NCBI GenBank assembly: GCA_020627685.1
Contig: JAHDGK010000025.1
Span: 1-64,000 of the forward strand
DNA length: 64,000 bases
From: Granulosicoccus sp.
Lineage (GTDB): Bacteria; Pseudomonadota; Gammaproteobacteria; Granulosicoccales; Granulosicoccaceae
Direction of reading: 5' to 3'
Each line of letters starts with the position of its first letter. Position 1 is the first letter of the stretch. The notes under the pieces were generated by a model, which saw nothing but the letters and a program-made list of their open reading frames with translations, had not been told where the DNA came from and did not search any database. Shown in pieces: positions 52,905-62,422 of this stretch. Both the position numbers and the translations under genes were made by a program.

Positions 52905-54053
52905 TCAACGGGCAAATCTATACGCGCCGACAACTCCGTCGGTGGTTTGAACAAACATGGCGTCTTCGGTTGAAACTGGCCTTGCGATGATGGCTTCATC
53001 GCTTAGACGCGCCCTACCGATGATGGCACCCGTATCGATATCGATGACATGGATATAGCCTTCAGTATCACCAACAACGATGTCGCCTGCCTTGGTAAAG
53101 GCCGGAGGGCTGAGTCGACGTCCTGGCATCTCTTCGTTAGACCAGATAATTTGTCCTGTGCCTTTATCGAGTTTGTGGATACCGTCTTGATCGTCAATGA
53201 CCACAAGATCTTGGTTTCTAACAGCAATACCAGAACCTGCAGACATGGGCACCGACCAGACAATTTGCCCCTGTGCAGGTTCAAGACGAGCAGCCTTGCC
53301 CTGATAATTAGCCAGGTAGATACCGTCATCATCGACGACAATATCAGCGTCGATGTCTACCAACCGTTCAATTTCAGAACGCCCTGAAGGAACGCTGATA
53401 ACAGACTCCCAGAACGGCTTGCCATTGTTGACATCCAACGCGAGTAAACGACCGTCGTCCAACCCCAACAACACGCCACTTTCAAGCACTAAGGGGCGGC
53501 TGTAACCATTCAGCGTCAATGCGGGCGGTGTATTCGATACGGTCCAAAGCACCTCACCGGTTTCCGGATCCAGGCTAACCACACGACCGTCGGTGCTTCT
53601 AACGATCAGCGCTCCAAAACTTGCTGATGCCGGCACTAGAATTTCTGAAGAACCCGGAGCAGTCCATAGTGGCTCGCCCGTTTGATCATCAAGCGCATGC
53701 AAAACGCCATCGATATCGCCCACGTATATCTGGCCGTCATCGCCACTGATACCGCTGGTTAAACGCACATCTAATTCAGATGTCCATCGACGCATTCCGT
53801 TGTCGGCTGAAAAGCTGGTTATCTTGCCGCGTCGGTTTGCAGCAATCACTTGATCGCCGGTAACCATGGGCTCAAAACGCCCCCGCCCGGCTTCACCCAC
53901 ATTAGATCGCCACACACGTAGCGGGCTGATTTCAGCACTGGTGGCTTTTAAACTCGCCGGCGGCACTGGAGGAGGTTCGTTCGCACAGCCAACAAGCAAG
54001 GCTGCCAACAGCAATGCAGCACTCCAACGCAGATTGGACGATAGGAACGACAC
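52905..54053 (-). CDS. bamB: Outer membrane assembly lipoprotein BamB
   Basis: A 382-residue eight-bladed beta-propeller lipoprotein of the BAM complex. The lipobox is LLVGC after a short helix. The body has repeated PQQ-like blades (GRITSFSADNGMRRW, VLHALDDQTGEPLW, GRVVSLDPETGEVLW). The GTG start is almost adjacent to the yfgM stop. Standard order with yfgM and der. Confidence 0.95.
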   Translation of the reverse strand: MSFLSSNLRWSAALLLAALLVGCANEPPPVPPASLKATSAEISPLRVWRSNVGEAGRGRFEPMVTGDQVIAANRRGKITSFSADNGMRRWTSELDVRLTSGISGDDGQIYVGDIDGVLHALDDQTGEPLWTAPGSSEILVPASASFGALIVRSTDGRVVSLDPETGEVLWTVSNTPPALTLNGYSRPLVLESGVLLGLDDGRLLALDVNNGKPFWESVISVPSGRSEIERLVDIDADIVVDDDGIYLANYQGKAARLEPAQGQIVWSVPMSAGSGIAVRNQDLVVIDDQDGIHKLDKGTGQIIWSNEEMPGRRLSPPAFTKAGDIVVGDTEGYIHVIDIDTGAIIGRARLSDEAIIARPVSTEDAMFVQTTDGVVGAYRFAR

Positions 54054-54054
54054 C

Positions 54055-54687
54055 TTAGCTTGCGCTCGGAGTGGCTAATTCGTTCAACTTCATCATCAAG
54101 CCATCACGATTGGATACGTATTGGCTCTCTTGAGCGGCCTCATATGCGGTCCGCGCAGCATCCGTGTCACCTTTCAGGACCAGCAGATCGCCCCGGACTT
54201 CTTCCACCATCCCAATGAAGGAATCGGGGAAACTGCTAGGCAAACTGGACAGGCCTGCAGCGGCATCGCCTAAGGCGCCCTGAACACGCGCAAGTCTGAC
54301 CTTTGCAATTAATTTAACGTCCTCTTGCGGTGCATTGTCAGCCACCCACTTGAGACGCTTAGCAGCGCTCTCCAAATCATTATTTTCAACGTCAGCACGC
54401 GCCGCTGCAAAGTTTGCGTAACTGCTGTACAAACTATCCGGTTGATCGCTCTGGAGCTCATCCGCCAAGTTGGCAGCTGTTGCAGTGTCGCTGGAGTTGA
54501 TAGCTGTCATCGTGCGGCTGAAAGAATCGCTAGCCGCAATAGCCGCAGCTTCCTTTCGGCTCTGCCAGAAAGTCCAGCTTCCGATAACGGCAGCACCCAA
54601 TACAACACCCGTAATTACAGCGCGGCCGTTTTCTGCCCACCACGCTTTCAGCGCTTCAACTTGTTGTTCTTCTGTTTCGTATTCCAC
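54055..54687 (-). CDS. yfgM: YfgM-like membrane-anchored TPR protein
   Basis: A 210-residue bitopic protein. An acidic cytoplasmic start (EYETEEQQVEALKAWWAENG) is followed by one membrane helix (VITGVVLGAAVIGSWTFW) and a periplasmic TPR-like domain. YfgM joins PpiD near the Sec translocon and helps periplasmic folding. The GTG start has GGAG at 8 nt. Encoded between hisS and bamB, as usual. Confidence 0.9.
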   Translation of the reverse strand: MEYETEEQQVEALKAWWAENGRAVITGVVLGAAVIGSWTFWQSRKEAAAIAASDSFSRTMTAINSSDTATAANLADELQSDQPDSLYSSYANFAAARADVENNDLESAAKRLKWVADNAPQEDVKLIAKVRLARVQGALGDAAAGLSSLPSSFPDSFIGMVEEVRGDLLVLKGDTDAARTAYEAAQESQYVSNRDGLMMKLNELATPSAS

Positions 54688-54759
54688 TTAATATTCTCCA
54701 CGCCTCGAGGCGCATGTCCGACGCCAGTTTAGACAACTGACGCGCAGTACGGTAATTCT

Positions 54760-56040
54760 TTATTCGTTTATTCGGTTTTGGACAGCTTCGGCAAATTCCG
54801 TGCGTGGCAGCGTTTGTTGCTCTCCACCACCCAGAAGCGGCTTGAGTGTAACCAAACCTTTGGCAAGCTCATCACCGCCAATGATGGCTGCAAACGCAGC
54901 ACCGCTCTTATCTGCCTTGCGAAATTGGCTCTTCATGCTGCCACCACCCGTATTATGCAACACCGAAGCGTTTGGTAATTGTTGCCGAATGTATTCAGCC
55001 AACGCCAGAGAATCTGCCGCAGACACTTCATCGGTTCCCATGACAAATACGTCAGGTGCCGAAGGCGCAGCTGTTTTCCCCAACTTATCCATAAGCGCAA
55101 TGACGCGCTCCATACCAAATGCCCAGCCTACGCCCGGCATATTCTTGGCGCCTAACTGCTCAAGCAGGCCGTCATATCGACCACCGGCACAAACGGCGGA
55201 CTGCGAACCCAGCTCAGTCGTTGTCCACTCGAACACCGTGTGACTGTAATAATCTAAACCACGCACAAGCCTTGGATTAATGGTCGCTTTGATACCCGAG
55301 GCTTCCAGCAATTCGCACAGCAACGCAAAGTGCCCCCGAGACTCATCACTCAAACTGTCTTTTAGTGAAGGCGCTGCGTTGATCATGTCCTGCATGGCAG
55401 GATTTTTACTGTCCAGAATTCGCAAAGGGTTGCGATCTAGACGGCGCAAACTGTCTTCGTCGAGGATGGATTTATGTTCGTTGAAGTAAGCCACTAATTT
55501 TTCGCGGTATCGAGCGCGATCGTCTGGGTCACCCAGTGTATTTATTTCAAGCGTGAGCGCATCCATGATGTCCAGCTCTCGCCAAAGTCGGGCGCTAAGC
55601 AGAATGAGTTCTGCTTCTACTGCGGGACCAGCTAACCCGTAAACTTCAGCACCCACCTGAAAGAATTGCCGCTGCCGACCCAGCTGCGGACGCTCGTAAC
55701 GAAACATAGGGCCCGTATACCAAACACGATTGACGCTACCGGGCTGCAACATGCCATTTTCGATTGCGGCCCTGACACAACCCGCTGTGTTTTCAGGCCG
55801 CAGCGACATCGACTCACCTTTACGATCGCTAAAGGTGTACATCTCTTTTTCGACGATATCGGTGGCCTCACCGATAGAACGTTGAAACAAACTGGTTCGC
55901 TCAATGAGCGGCGTACGCATTTCCCCATAACCATAAGCACGCATCGCATGACCAACAGCCGCTTCCAGCCGTTGCCATGGGGCGATGGTAGCGGGCAGTA
56001 AATCTGCCATACCTCGCAGTCGCGTGAATTGAGTCTTCAT
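54760..56040 (-). CDS. hisS: Histidyl-tRNA synthetase
   Basis: A 426-residue class II synthetase. Motif 2 is FRYERPQLGRQRQFFQVG, the histidine-binding signature VRGLDYYSHTVFEW is present, followed by GGRYDGL and motif 3 GWAFGMERV. The C-terminal anticodon-binding domain is complete. The usual upstream ispG and rodZ are absent; pilW lies 20 bp away instead. Confidence 0.97.
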   Translation of the reverse strand: MKTQFTRLRGMADLLPATIAPWQRLEAAVGHAMRAYGYGEMRTPLIERTSLFQRSIGEATDIVEKEMYTFSDRKGESMSLRPENTAGCVRAAIENGMLQPGSVNRVWYTGPMFRYERPQLGRQRQFFQVGAEVYGLAGPAVEAELILLSARLWRELDIMDALTLEINTLGDPDDRARYREKLVAYFNEHKSILDEDSLRRLDRNPLRILDSKNPAMQDMINAAPSLKDSLSDESRGHFALLCELLEASGIKATINPRLVRGLDYYSHTVFEWTTTELGSQSAVCAGGRYDGLLEQLGAKNMPGVGWAFGMERVIALMDKLGKTAAPSAPDVFVMGTDEVSAADSLALAEYIRQQLPNASVLHNTGGGSMKSQFRKADKSGAAFAAIIGGDELAKGLVTLKPLLGGGEQQTLPRTEFAEAVQNRINE

Positions 56041-56059
56041 GAGTCGGTGTACGTAGAAT

Positions 56060-56854
56060 CTATTGGGGTTGAGTTAAATACTCACCAGCTTCTGCGGACG
56101 CCGGAAATTTGTCCAGCAGCTGGCTGCCGTAGTTCTCAGCTGCGAGTACATCGCCGCCTGAACGCTTAATTTTATAGCCTAACCAGAGACTTTCTGATGT
56201 TTCCTGACCATACACTTTATAGCGCTCGAAGTAGGCTTCGGCGACGGTGAGTCGTTCACGGCGAAGCATCAGTTCAGCCATGTGTAAATAGGCATTGCCA
56301 AATTTTGTATTGGTTCTCAGTGCTTCGCGCAGGTAGTTTTCAGCTTCATCAAGCTCACCGGCGTCCAGCATGCAGATGCCAGCGTTATCCAAAGCAAATT
56401 CAGGGGTTTTGTAATACGGGTTGTCCGCTGCCAGACGGAACTGCTTCTTCGCAAGAGCGTAGCGTTTTACATTACACAAGTAGATACCGTAGCTATTGCG
56501 ATGCTCTGCTTCATCGGGTTCCAAATCGAGAGCCCGCTTGAAATGTTTGTTAGCGCTGTCTTCCTGCTCAACACGATATTGCAGTTTCGCGTAAGTCACG
56601 TGCGCCAATGCGTTATCGTCGTCTTGCTCTAATGCTTTGGTCAGCTTTTCACGAGCCTGGTCGAGATCGCCGCGTTGCAGATACTGAGCACCTAACTGTG
56701 CATTGTACTGCGCAGCATCTTCGCTGTTTCTTGGGCCACGGTTATCGTTACCGGCACATGCCTGTACTAGGACAGTCACAAACAGAACCATCAATAAGCG
56801 CCAGCGCGAAGCCGGAGCCCTAAAACCTTTAAAAATAAAACCGCGTCTCGTCAT
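56060..56854 (-). CDS. pilW: Type IV pilus biogenesis/stability lipoprotein PilW (PilF)
   Basis: A 264-residue outer-membrane lipoprotein with a lipobox LVQAC and about six TPR repeats (YNAQLGAQYLQRGDLDQAREKLTKALE and so on in sequence). PilW/PilF pilots PilQ secretin assembly. Its ATG overlaps the rlmN stop by 4 bp. With the PilZ gene at 35.2 kb it suggests a type IV pilus. Confidence 0.92.
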   Translation of the reverse strand: MTRRGFIFKGFRAPASRWRLLMVLFVTVLVQACAGNDNRGPRNSEDAAQYNAQLGAQYLQRGDLDQAREKLTKALEQDDDNALAHVTYAKLQYRVEQEDSANKHFKRALDLEPDEAEHRNSYGIYLCNVKRYALAKKQFRLAADNPYYKTPEFALDNAGICMLDAGELDEAENYLREALRTNTKFGNAYLHMAELMLRRERLTVAEAYFERYKVYGQETSESLWLGYKIKRSGGDVLAAENYGSQLLDKFPASAEAGEYLTQPQ

Positions 56855-57978
56855 CGAATCTGCTCTCCAAATCGCGGCTCGATAAACTTAACGTGCCGCT
56901 TGCTCCGGTCGTCAATATCACCTGCCAACTGTCCGCAGGCAGCATCGATATCATCGCCACGCGTTGTGCGCTTTAGCGTAAGAACTCCTGCGTCGTTAAG
57001 GATCTTAGCAAAGCGTTCAACAGCGTTACGCGAAGAGCGGCGATAACCGGATTGCGGAAACGGGTTAAACGGGATCAAATTGACCTTTCCCGGGAAACCA
57101 CGCAACAGCTCTGCCAATTCGTGAGCATGTTGTGCCTGATCGTTGACGCCAGAGAGCATGACGTATTCGAACAGGACATGTTTTTTGCGTTGGGAGGCGG
57201 CTTCTTCGCCTTCTACGTAACGCCAGCAAGCTCCCATAAGCTCGCTAATGGGGTACTTCTTGTTGATGGGAACTAACTCATCACGAAGCTCATCATTGGG
57301 CGCGTGAAGCGATACGGCCAGTGAAATATCGACATCGGACGTTAGCTTGTCCATCGCCGGTATAACCCCCGAAGTACTGACTGTGACGCGTCGCTTACTC
57401 AGACCGTAGGCCAAGTCATCCATCATGAGATTCAGCGACGGAACTAACTGCCGGTAATTGAGCAAGGGCTCACCCATGCCCATCATGACGATATTGGTAA
57501 TGCGCTGATTAGCTGTGGCTGGCTCTTGAGCTAATAAATTGGTGGCTAACCAAACCTGACCGATAATTTCTGACACGGATAGATTACGGTTAAACCCTTG
57601 CCTGCCGGTAGAACAAAACGAGCAATCAAGCGCACACCCGACTTGCGAGGATACGCATAAGGTGCCGCGATCGCTTTCGGGGATGTAAACCGTCTCGATG
57701 CAGTTTCCATCGTGCAACTCAAACAACCATTTTGCTGTGCCGTCACGACTGAGTTGAGATTCCTGCACACCGGGTAAAACGGTGGTGGTGCATTCGAGCA
57801 ATTTGTTACGTGTGGCCTTCGAGACATCCGTCATGGCGTTTAGATCACGCACATTCCGTTGATACAACCATTTCATGATTTGTTTGGCACGAAACGGTTT
57901 CTCACCCTGCTCGACCAGGAAAGCGACAAGCGCGTCTCTGTCGAGGTCGAACAGGTTGATGGCTGATGTCTGAGACAC
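56851..57978 (-). CDS. rlmN: 23S rRNA/tRNA adenine C2-methyltransferase
   Basis: A 375-residue radical SAM enzyme that methylates A2503 of 23S rRNA and A37 of some tRNAs. The 4Fe-4S ligands are C115, C119 and C122 in GCALDCSFC, and the methyl-carrying and acid/base cysteines lie in the C-terminal region (GDDIDAACGQL). The start is GTG. It precedes pilW and follows ndk by 28 bp. Confidence 0.96.
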   Translation of the reverse strand: MSQTSAINLFDLDRDALVAFLVEQGEKPFRAKQIMKWLYQRNVRDLNAMTDVSKATRNKLLECTTTVLPGVQESQLSRDGTAKWLFELHDGNCIETVYIPESDRGTLCVSSQVGCALDCSFCSTGRQGFNRNLSVSEIIGQVWLATNLLAQEPATANQRITNIVMMGMGEPLLNYRQLVPSLNLMMDDLAYGLSKRRVTVSTSGVIPAMDKLTSDVDISLAVSLHAPNDELRDELVPINKKYPISELMGACWRYVEGEEAASQRKKHVLFEYVMLSGVNDQAQHAHELAELLRGFPGKVNLIPFNPFPQSGYRRSSRNAVERFAKILNDAGVLTLKRTTRGDDIDAACGQLAGDIDDRSKRHVKFIEPRFGEQIR

Positions 57979-58005
57979 GAGCTAAAACTTAAACCGCAAC
58001 GCTAA

Positions 58006-58437
58006 TTATCGAGTGCGAGGGCAAACGCCGTCGTCACCGAAGAAGAACGCGATTTCAACAGCCGCAGTTTCAGTAGCATCTGAACCGTGAACCGCATTTT
58101 CATCGATTGAAGATGCGAAACGCTGACGGATGGTGCCTTCAGCAGCTTCTGCAGGGTTAGTAGCTCCCATGACATCACGGTGAGCCAATACAGCGTTTTC
58201 ACCTTCCAGAACCTGAACCATAACCGGGCCAGATGTCATGAACTTTACGAGGTCGTTGTAGAAAGGACGCTCTTTGTGAACAGCATAGAACTCACCCGCT
58301 TGCTCAGCGCTGAGGTGCATCATGCGAGCAGCAACGATATTTAAACCGGCTTTTTCGAAGGTGCTGTAGATTTCTCCAATGACGTTTTTGGCAACTGCAT
58401 CGGGCTTGATAATAGATAGGGTACGTTCGGTGGCCAT
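58006..58437 (-). CDS. ndk: Nucleoside diphosphate kinase
   Basis: A 143-residue enzyme that balances nucleoside triphosphates. The phospho-histidine is H117 in [12 protein letters not shown], with [12 protein letters not shown] at the start and [10 protein letters not shown] in the middle. Normal length. First gene of the ndk-rlmN-pilW run. Confidence 0.98.
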   Translation of the reverse strand: MATERTLSIIKPDAVAKNVIGEIYSTFEKAGLNIVAARMMHLSAEQAGEFYAVHKERPFYNDLVKFMTSGPVMVQVLEGENAVLAHRDVMGATNPAEAAEGTIRQRFASSIDENAVHGSDATETAAVEIAFFFGDDGVCPRTR

Positions 58438-58502
58438 TGGGCACTCCTGGTAAGATTGAAACGGAATTCGGTCAACCCACCATTGTAACGGATTTCGTCG
58501 CC

Positions 58503-59087
58503 CTACTGACCCTCAGTTTGATGCAACTTCACAGTTTTGAATGTGAGAGGCAATTGAGAGGACGTATCGAACATGGCACCAGCCTCCGCACCCGCCTTAG
58601 CGATGTCTTTCGCGCTCTTGTAGCGATCATAAACCGCGTTCATGGCGCCCAAGGCATAGCAGGCACCCGAGCCGACCGCCCAAAACCTGGTGTACTCATA
58701 AACCTCACGCAGCGAGAACATGGCGAAAATGCCGTTCTGGTTGATGAAAACCGAGTCGATTTGGCTAGTTTCGTACGGATCTTCCTCAGCGTCTTTGGCA
58801 TTCAGGAAGTAATTCTCTTTAAGCACCGGATGTAGGCGAATCAGCGTGTCAAACGTGCTATCTCTGGTGGAAAAGTCCGCTTTTACCGCTTTGTCGTTAA
58901 ACGCACGCTCGGCAACCAGCGTATGCGCTGCGCTGCCCACGATGCCCATGTGAGTCTTACCAAATGTCTGAATTTTGGAATGGTGGCAATCGAGCGTGTG
59001 CTCCAGCCTAATATCCCCAAAAGTCGTAAGGGTATCGGCGGCAATGCAGGCAGTACGACCCTTTCGGGCAACAACGATTGTAGACAA
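58503..59087 (-). CDS. Proteasome-like Ntn hydrolase (HslV/BPH-type)
   Basis: A 194-residue protein of the 20S proteasome/HslV fold. After initiator loss the N-terminus would be STIVVARKG, aligning with HslV TTIVSVRRNG. D17 (IAAD) matches, K37 probably takes the place of HslV K33 after a short insertion, IVGSAA matches the substrate-binding glycine region, and [11 protein letters not shown] matches HslV GSGGPYA. The nucleophile would be Ser1, not the usual Thr1. It resembles the stand-alone bacterial proteasome homologues (BPH group); no hslU is adjacent. The start codon is TTG with GAGAG 7 nt upstream. Confidence 0.8.
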   Translation of the reverse strand: MSTIVVARKGRTACIAADTLTTFGDIRLEHTLDCHHSKIQTFGKTHMGIVGSAAHTLVAERAFNDKAVKADFSTRDSTFDTLIRLHPVLKENYFLNAKDAEEDPYETSQIDSVFINQNGIFAMFSLREVYEYTRFWAVGSGACYALGAMNAVYDRYKSAKDIAKAGAEAGAMFDTSSQLPLTFKTVKLHQTEGQ

Positions 59088-59156
59088 GGCGTTACTCTCA
59101 AGTTAGAGGTAAAAAAGGGACTGAATTCCTAGCAAGTATTGTTGCAGTTTGGCAGC

Positions 59157-59675
59157 TTAGCTACCGTCTATTGGGTCGGTATTCGGCAGCAAGGAAAGTT
59201 GATTGGCTGCTTCAATCGCAGTAGGCGCACTTTCCAAAGTGTCGATTGCTTCTCGAAATGCTGCGGCGTCCTCAAACTGCCGGTAGACCGACGCAAAACG
59301 GATATACGCCACCTCATCGAGCTGTTTCAGCTCCTCCATGACCCATTCACCCACCCGGCGGGCATCTATTTCACGCTCACCGGCGACCAGACAGCGATGT
59401 TTCACTCTTGCCACCGCCTCATCAATAAGCTCGACGCTAACCGGGCGTTTTTCCAGTGACTTCTGAAATCCGGCCTGCAGCTTGCTATCTGAAAACGGCT
59501 CACGGTTCCCACGAGACTTCACTATGCGTGGCAGATTCAATTCAGCGGATTCGTATGTCGTAAAGCGTTCTTCGCATTCCGTACATTCACGACGGCGCCG
59601 GACCTGGTCGCTGTCGCCGACCAATCTGGAATCTACAACTCGGGTATCAAGAGCGCCACAAAAGGGGCACCGCAT
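59157..59675 (-). CDS. nrdR: Transcriptional repressor NrdR
   Basis: NrdR represses ribonucleotide reductase genes in response to bound nucleotides. The 172-residue protein has a zinc ribbon (C3, C6, C31, C34: MRCPFCG and CTEC) and an ATP-cone domain ([17 protein letters not shown]). The ATG at 59675 is set by the zinc ribbon start; a longer upstream reading is unrelated. The C-terminal ~25 residues are a variable tail. Divergent from mdh. Confidence 0.96.
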   Translation of the reverse strand: MRCPFCGALDTRVVDSRLVGDSDQVRRRRECTECEERFTTYESAELNLPRIVKSRGNREPFSDSKLQAGFQKSLEKRPVSVELIDEAVARVKHRCLVAGEREIDARRVGEWVMEELKQLDEVAYIRFASVYRQFEDAAAFREAIDTLESAPTAIEAANQLSLLPNTDPIDGS

Positions 59676-59712
59676 CAGGCTAATCTCTCTCGGAAGTTTG
59701 GGCTTCGGAGAG

Positions 59713-59732
59713 TACCACAAGAGCCTGTGGTA
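59713..59732. promoter_or_regulatory. Inverted repeat in the nrdR-mdh divergent region
   Basis: TACCACA and TGTGGTA form a 7-bp perfect inverted repeat with a 6-nt spacer, midway between the divergent nrdR and mdh starts. It does not match the NrdR box. It could be an operator or a small hairpin in the mdh leader. Confidence 0.35.
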
Positions 59733-59780
59733 ACATGCGGCGCGCAAGTTTAGTGAACCCATCTTAAGGAATCTCTTACC

Positions 59781-60764
59781 ATGACTCAGCCGAAGCGCGT
59801 CGCAATTACCGGCGCAGCCGGACAAATTTGCTATTCCATGTTGTTCCGCATTGCCGCGGGAGACATTTACGGACCGAACCAGCCGGTCATTCTTCACCTT
59901 CTGGAAATCACACCTGCTCTGGGACTGCTAGAAGCAGTCAAGATGGAGCTTGATGATTGTGCCTTCCCACTACTCGCCGATGTTGTCGTGACAGATGATC
60001 CGAAAGTCGCACTCAACGGTGTTGATGCCGCCTTATTTGTCGGCGCCAAACCCCGCGGCCCGGGAATGGAACGCAGCGATCTAATCACCGACAACGGCAA
60101 AATTTTCAGTGCCTTAGGTGCTGTATTGAACGAAGTCGGTTCGCCGGAATGTAAGGTGTGTGTTGTCGGAAACCCGGCAAATACCAACGCATTTATTCTC
60201 AAAGCGAATGCACCTAATATTAACCCTCGCAACATCACGGCACTAACGCGACTCGATCACAACCGAGCAATCTCGCAACTGGCCGGTAAAACTGACGCGC
60301 TGGTTTCAGATATCAATCGCATGGTTATCTGGGGCAACCACAGTACAACTCAGGTACCTGATATTTCGTACGCCTCTATCGGTGACAAAGCTGCCAAGGA
60401 CTGTGTCGACAGTGACTGGGCGTTAAATGACTTTATCCCTACCGTTGCTAAGCGTGGTGCGGCCGTTATCAATGCACGCGGCAGCTCCAGTGCGGCGTCA
60501 GCAGCCAACGGTGTTATCGATCATATGGCCAGCTGGATTCAAGGCACACCTGACGGAGACTGGGTCAGCATGGCAGTACCCAGCGACGGCAGTTATGGCA
60601 TTGAAGAAGGATTGATTTACTCCTTCCCGGTGACCTGCAAAGACGGCGATTACACGATCATCACTGATCTGGAAGTCAGCGATGTCATCAAAGAAAAGAT
60701 GATTGCCAGCCAGACTGAATTACAAGATGAGAAAAACACGGTTGCGCATCTGCTGCCATCCTAG
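59781..60764 (+). CDS. mdh: Malate dehydrogenase
   Basis: A 327-residue NAD-dependent enzyme of the TCA cycle, of the cytosolic-type (group with [12 protein letters not shown]). It has the nucleotide loop TGAAGQI, LEITPAL (NAD-binding acidic residue), the arginine loop in [21 protein letters not shown], the LTRLDHNRA segment and the catalytic histidine in [17 protein letters not shown] lies 8-10 nt before the ATG. Followed by a strong terminator. Confidence 0.96.
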   Translation: MTQPKRVAITGAAGQICYSMLFRIAAGDIYGPNQPVILHLLEITPALGLLEAVKMELDDCAFPLLADVVVTDDPKVALNGVDAALFVGAKPRGPGMERSDLITDNGKIFSALGAVLNEVGSPECKVCVVGNPANTNAFILKANAPNINPRNITALTRLDHNRAISQLAGKTDALVSDINRMVIWGNHSTTQVPDISYASIGDKAAKDCVDSDWALNDFIPTVAKRGAAVINARGSSSAASAANGVIDHMASWIQGTPDGDWVSMAVPSDGSYGIEEGLIYSFPVTCKDGDYTIITDLEVSDVIKEKMIASQTELQDEKNTVAHLLPS

Positions 60765-60787
60765 TTTTTATCGCTTGATTAAGATAC

Positions 60788-60825
60788 TTAAGGGCGCGCC
60801 TTAGCGGGTGCGCCCTTAATTTTTT
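60788..60825 (+). terminator. Intrinsic terminator of mdh
   Basis: TTAAGGGCGC pairs with GCGCCCTTAA around a 12-nt loop and is followed by T6. The last T is the first base of the msrQ stop region, so the convergent msrPQ transcript also runs into this hairpin. Confidence 0.88.
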
Positions 60826-61442
60826 CAGCGAAGCGTCTTTACCAAGCGATAGCTGAATAAAAACAATAGCAGTACCAAGTACACGATCGGCTCAATAAGA
60901 TCGCCCTTGGCCAGCCATACATAGTGAACAACGACGGCTAAGCCTGCGATATAAACCGCGCGGTGCAAACTCATCCAACGCCTGCCGAGGCGCCTCACCA
61001 TAGCGTTATTCGATGTGATGGCTAAAGGCACCATTATCAGAAACGCTATCGTGCCGGCAACGATATAGGGTCTCTCTGAAAGATCACTCCAAACGGCACC
61101 GATATCAAACTGCTGATCGAGCACAAAATAGGTAGCTACGTGCAGTGTGGCGTAGAAGAACGCGAAGAGTCCTATCATTCGCCGAAATCTTATGGGCCAG
61201 GTGTTCTTCAGAATCCACCGCAGCGGCGTTAACATCAAACTGATTAGCAGCATGCGTATCGCCAACGTACCGGTCTGATCAGTCAATGTGTCGATGGGGT
61301 TGGGGCCCAACTGACCCGTTAAGAGCGATTGCAGCAAAAATAAGAACGGCAGCAATGCTGCTATGAATACCGCGGGTTTTTGCAACGATTGCCATCGAAA
61401 TCGTGGCAATCGTGCGCGAACATCTGTCGTACTTACAGCCAT
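60825..61442 (-). CDS. msrQ: Methionine sulfoxide reductase heme-binding subunit MsrQ
   Basis: A 205-residue inner-membrane b-type cytochrome of about six helices. Features are LTPLRWILKNTWPIRFRRMIG, the histidine in FFYATLHVATYF, PLAITSNNAMVRRLGRRW and HRAVYIAGLAVVVHYVW. MsrQ passes electrons from quinones to the periplasmic MsrP. It starts 5 bp after the msrP stop. Confidence 0.94.
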   Translation of the reverse strand: MAVSTTDVRARLPRFRWQSLQKPAVFIAALLPFLFLLQSLLTGQLGPNPIDTLTDQTGTLAIRMLLISLMLTPLRWILKNTWPIRFRRMIGLFAFFYATLHVATYFVLDQQFDIGAVWSDLSERPYIVAGTIAFLIMVPLAITSNNAMVRRLGRRWMSLHRAVYIAGLAVVVHYVWLAKGDLIEPIVYLVLLLFLFSYRLVKTLR

Positions 61443-61447
61443 GGTGT

Positions 61448-62422
61448 TTAGTGATTAGTTTGCAAATCCATACCGTCATACAGGCTGGCAACCTGCTCTG
61501 CATAACCGTTCATGAATTGCGTCTTTGTTTTTGACGTAAACAACGCTGATAACCCACTGGTATTACCCGCTAGGCGTCTCTCTTTCGCCTGACTCCATCG
61601 AGGATGGCTTCTATCAGGATTCACGTTACTGTAAAAACCGTATTCACGTGGAGAGGATAAATTCCAGCTGGTATCGGGTTGCTCTTCGACAAAACTAATA
61701 CGCACAACTGACTTAATACTCTTATAACCGTACTTCCAAGGCACGACTAAACGAATCGGCGCACCGTTTTGGCCTAGTAGTTCTTCGCCGTAGATACCGA
61801 CAGATAACATGGTGAGCGGATGCATAGCTTCATCGATGCGCAAACCTTCGCGGTAGGGCCAATCGAGCACATTTCTGCTAACACCCGGCAAGTCATCCTG
61901 AACAACCGTTTCGAAAGCGACATACTTGGCTTTTGAGTTTGGCTTCATGCGTTTAATGAGATCGGCCAGCGCAAATCCGTTCCAAGGAATGACCATGGAC
62001 CAGGCTTCAACACAACGCATCCGGTAAATCCGCTCTTCGATGGCATGCGGTTTCATGATGTCTTCCAGCGTGTACACGCCGGGGTTGTCACACTCACCAT
62101 CGACGGTGATACTCCAGGGCTCTGTCCGGAGTCGATCTGCATAACGGACCGGATCCCCCTTATCGGTGCCCAATTCATAGAAATTGTTATAGGTGGTGAT
62201 CGTCTCTTTAGAGCTCAACTCGTCAGTCGTGCTGAACTCGCTCTTTATAATCGGCTCTGGTAGAGGCACACCGTCTTTGGCAGCAGCTATGCCCGGTACA
62301 CCAATTAACCCGGTAACGCCTGCGGCAGCAGATGCTTGCAGAAACTGGCGCCGACGTTTAAACAAAGCCTGATCGGTAATTTCGCTACTACGAATTCCCG
62401 CCATTTTCATCCAGTCTTGCAT
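61448..62422 (-). CDS. msrP: Protein-methionine-sulfoxide reductase catalytic subunit MsrP
   Basis: A 324-residue periplasmic molybdopterin enzyme that repairs oxidised methionine in envelope proteins. It has a twin-arginine signal (KRRRQFLQASAAAGVTG), the molybdenum-ligand cysteine in MRCVEAWSMVIPW, and the C-terminal RLVVPWKYGYKSIKS. AGAGAG lies before the ATG. It forms an operon with msrQ. Confidence 0.95.
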   Translation of the reverse strand: MQDWMKMAGIRSSEITDQALFKRRRQFLQASAAAGVTGLIGVPGIAAAKDGVPLPEPIIKSEFSTTDELSSKETITTYNNFYELGTDKGDPVRYADRLRTEPWSITVDGECDNPGVYTLEDIMKPHAIEERIYRMRCVEAWSMVIPWNGFALADLIKRMKPNSKAKYVAFETVVQDDLPGVSRNVLDWPYREGLRIDEAMHPLTMLSVGIYGEELLGQNGAPIRLVVPWKYGYKSIKSVVRISFVEEQPDTSWNLSSPREYGFYSNVNPDRSHPRWSQAKERRLAGNTSGLSALFTSKTKTQFMNGYAEQVASLYDGMDLQTNH

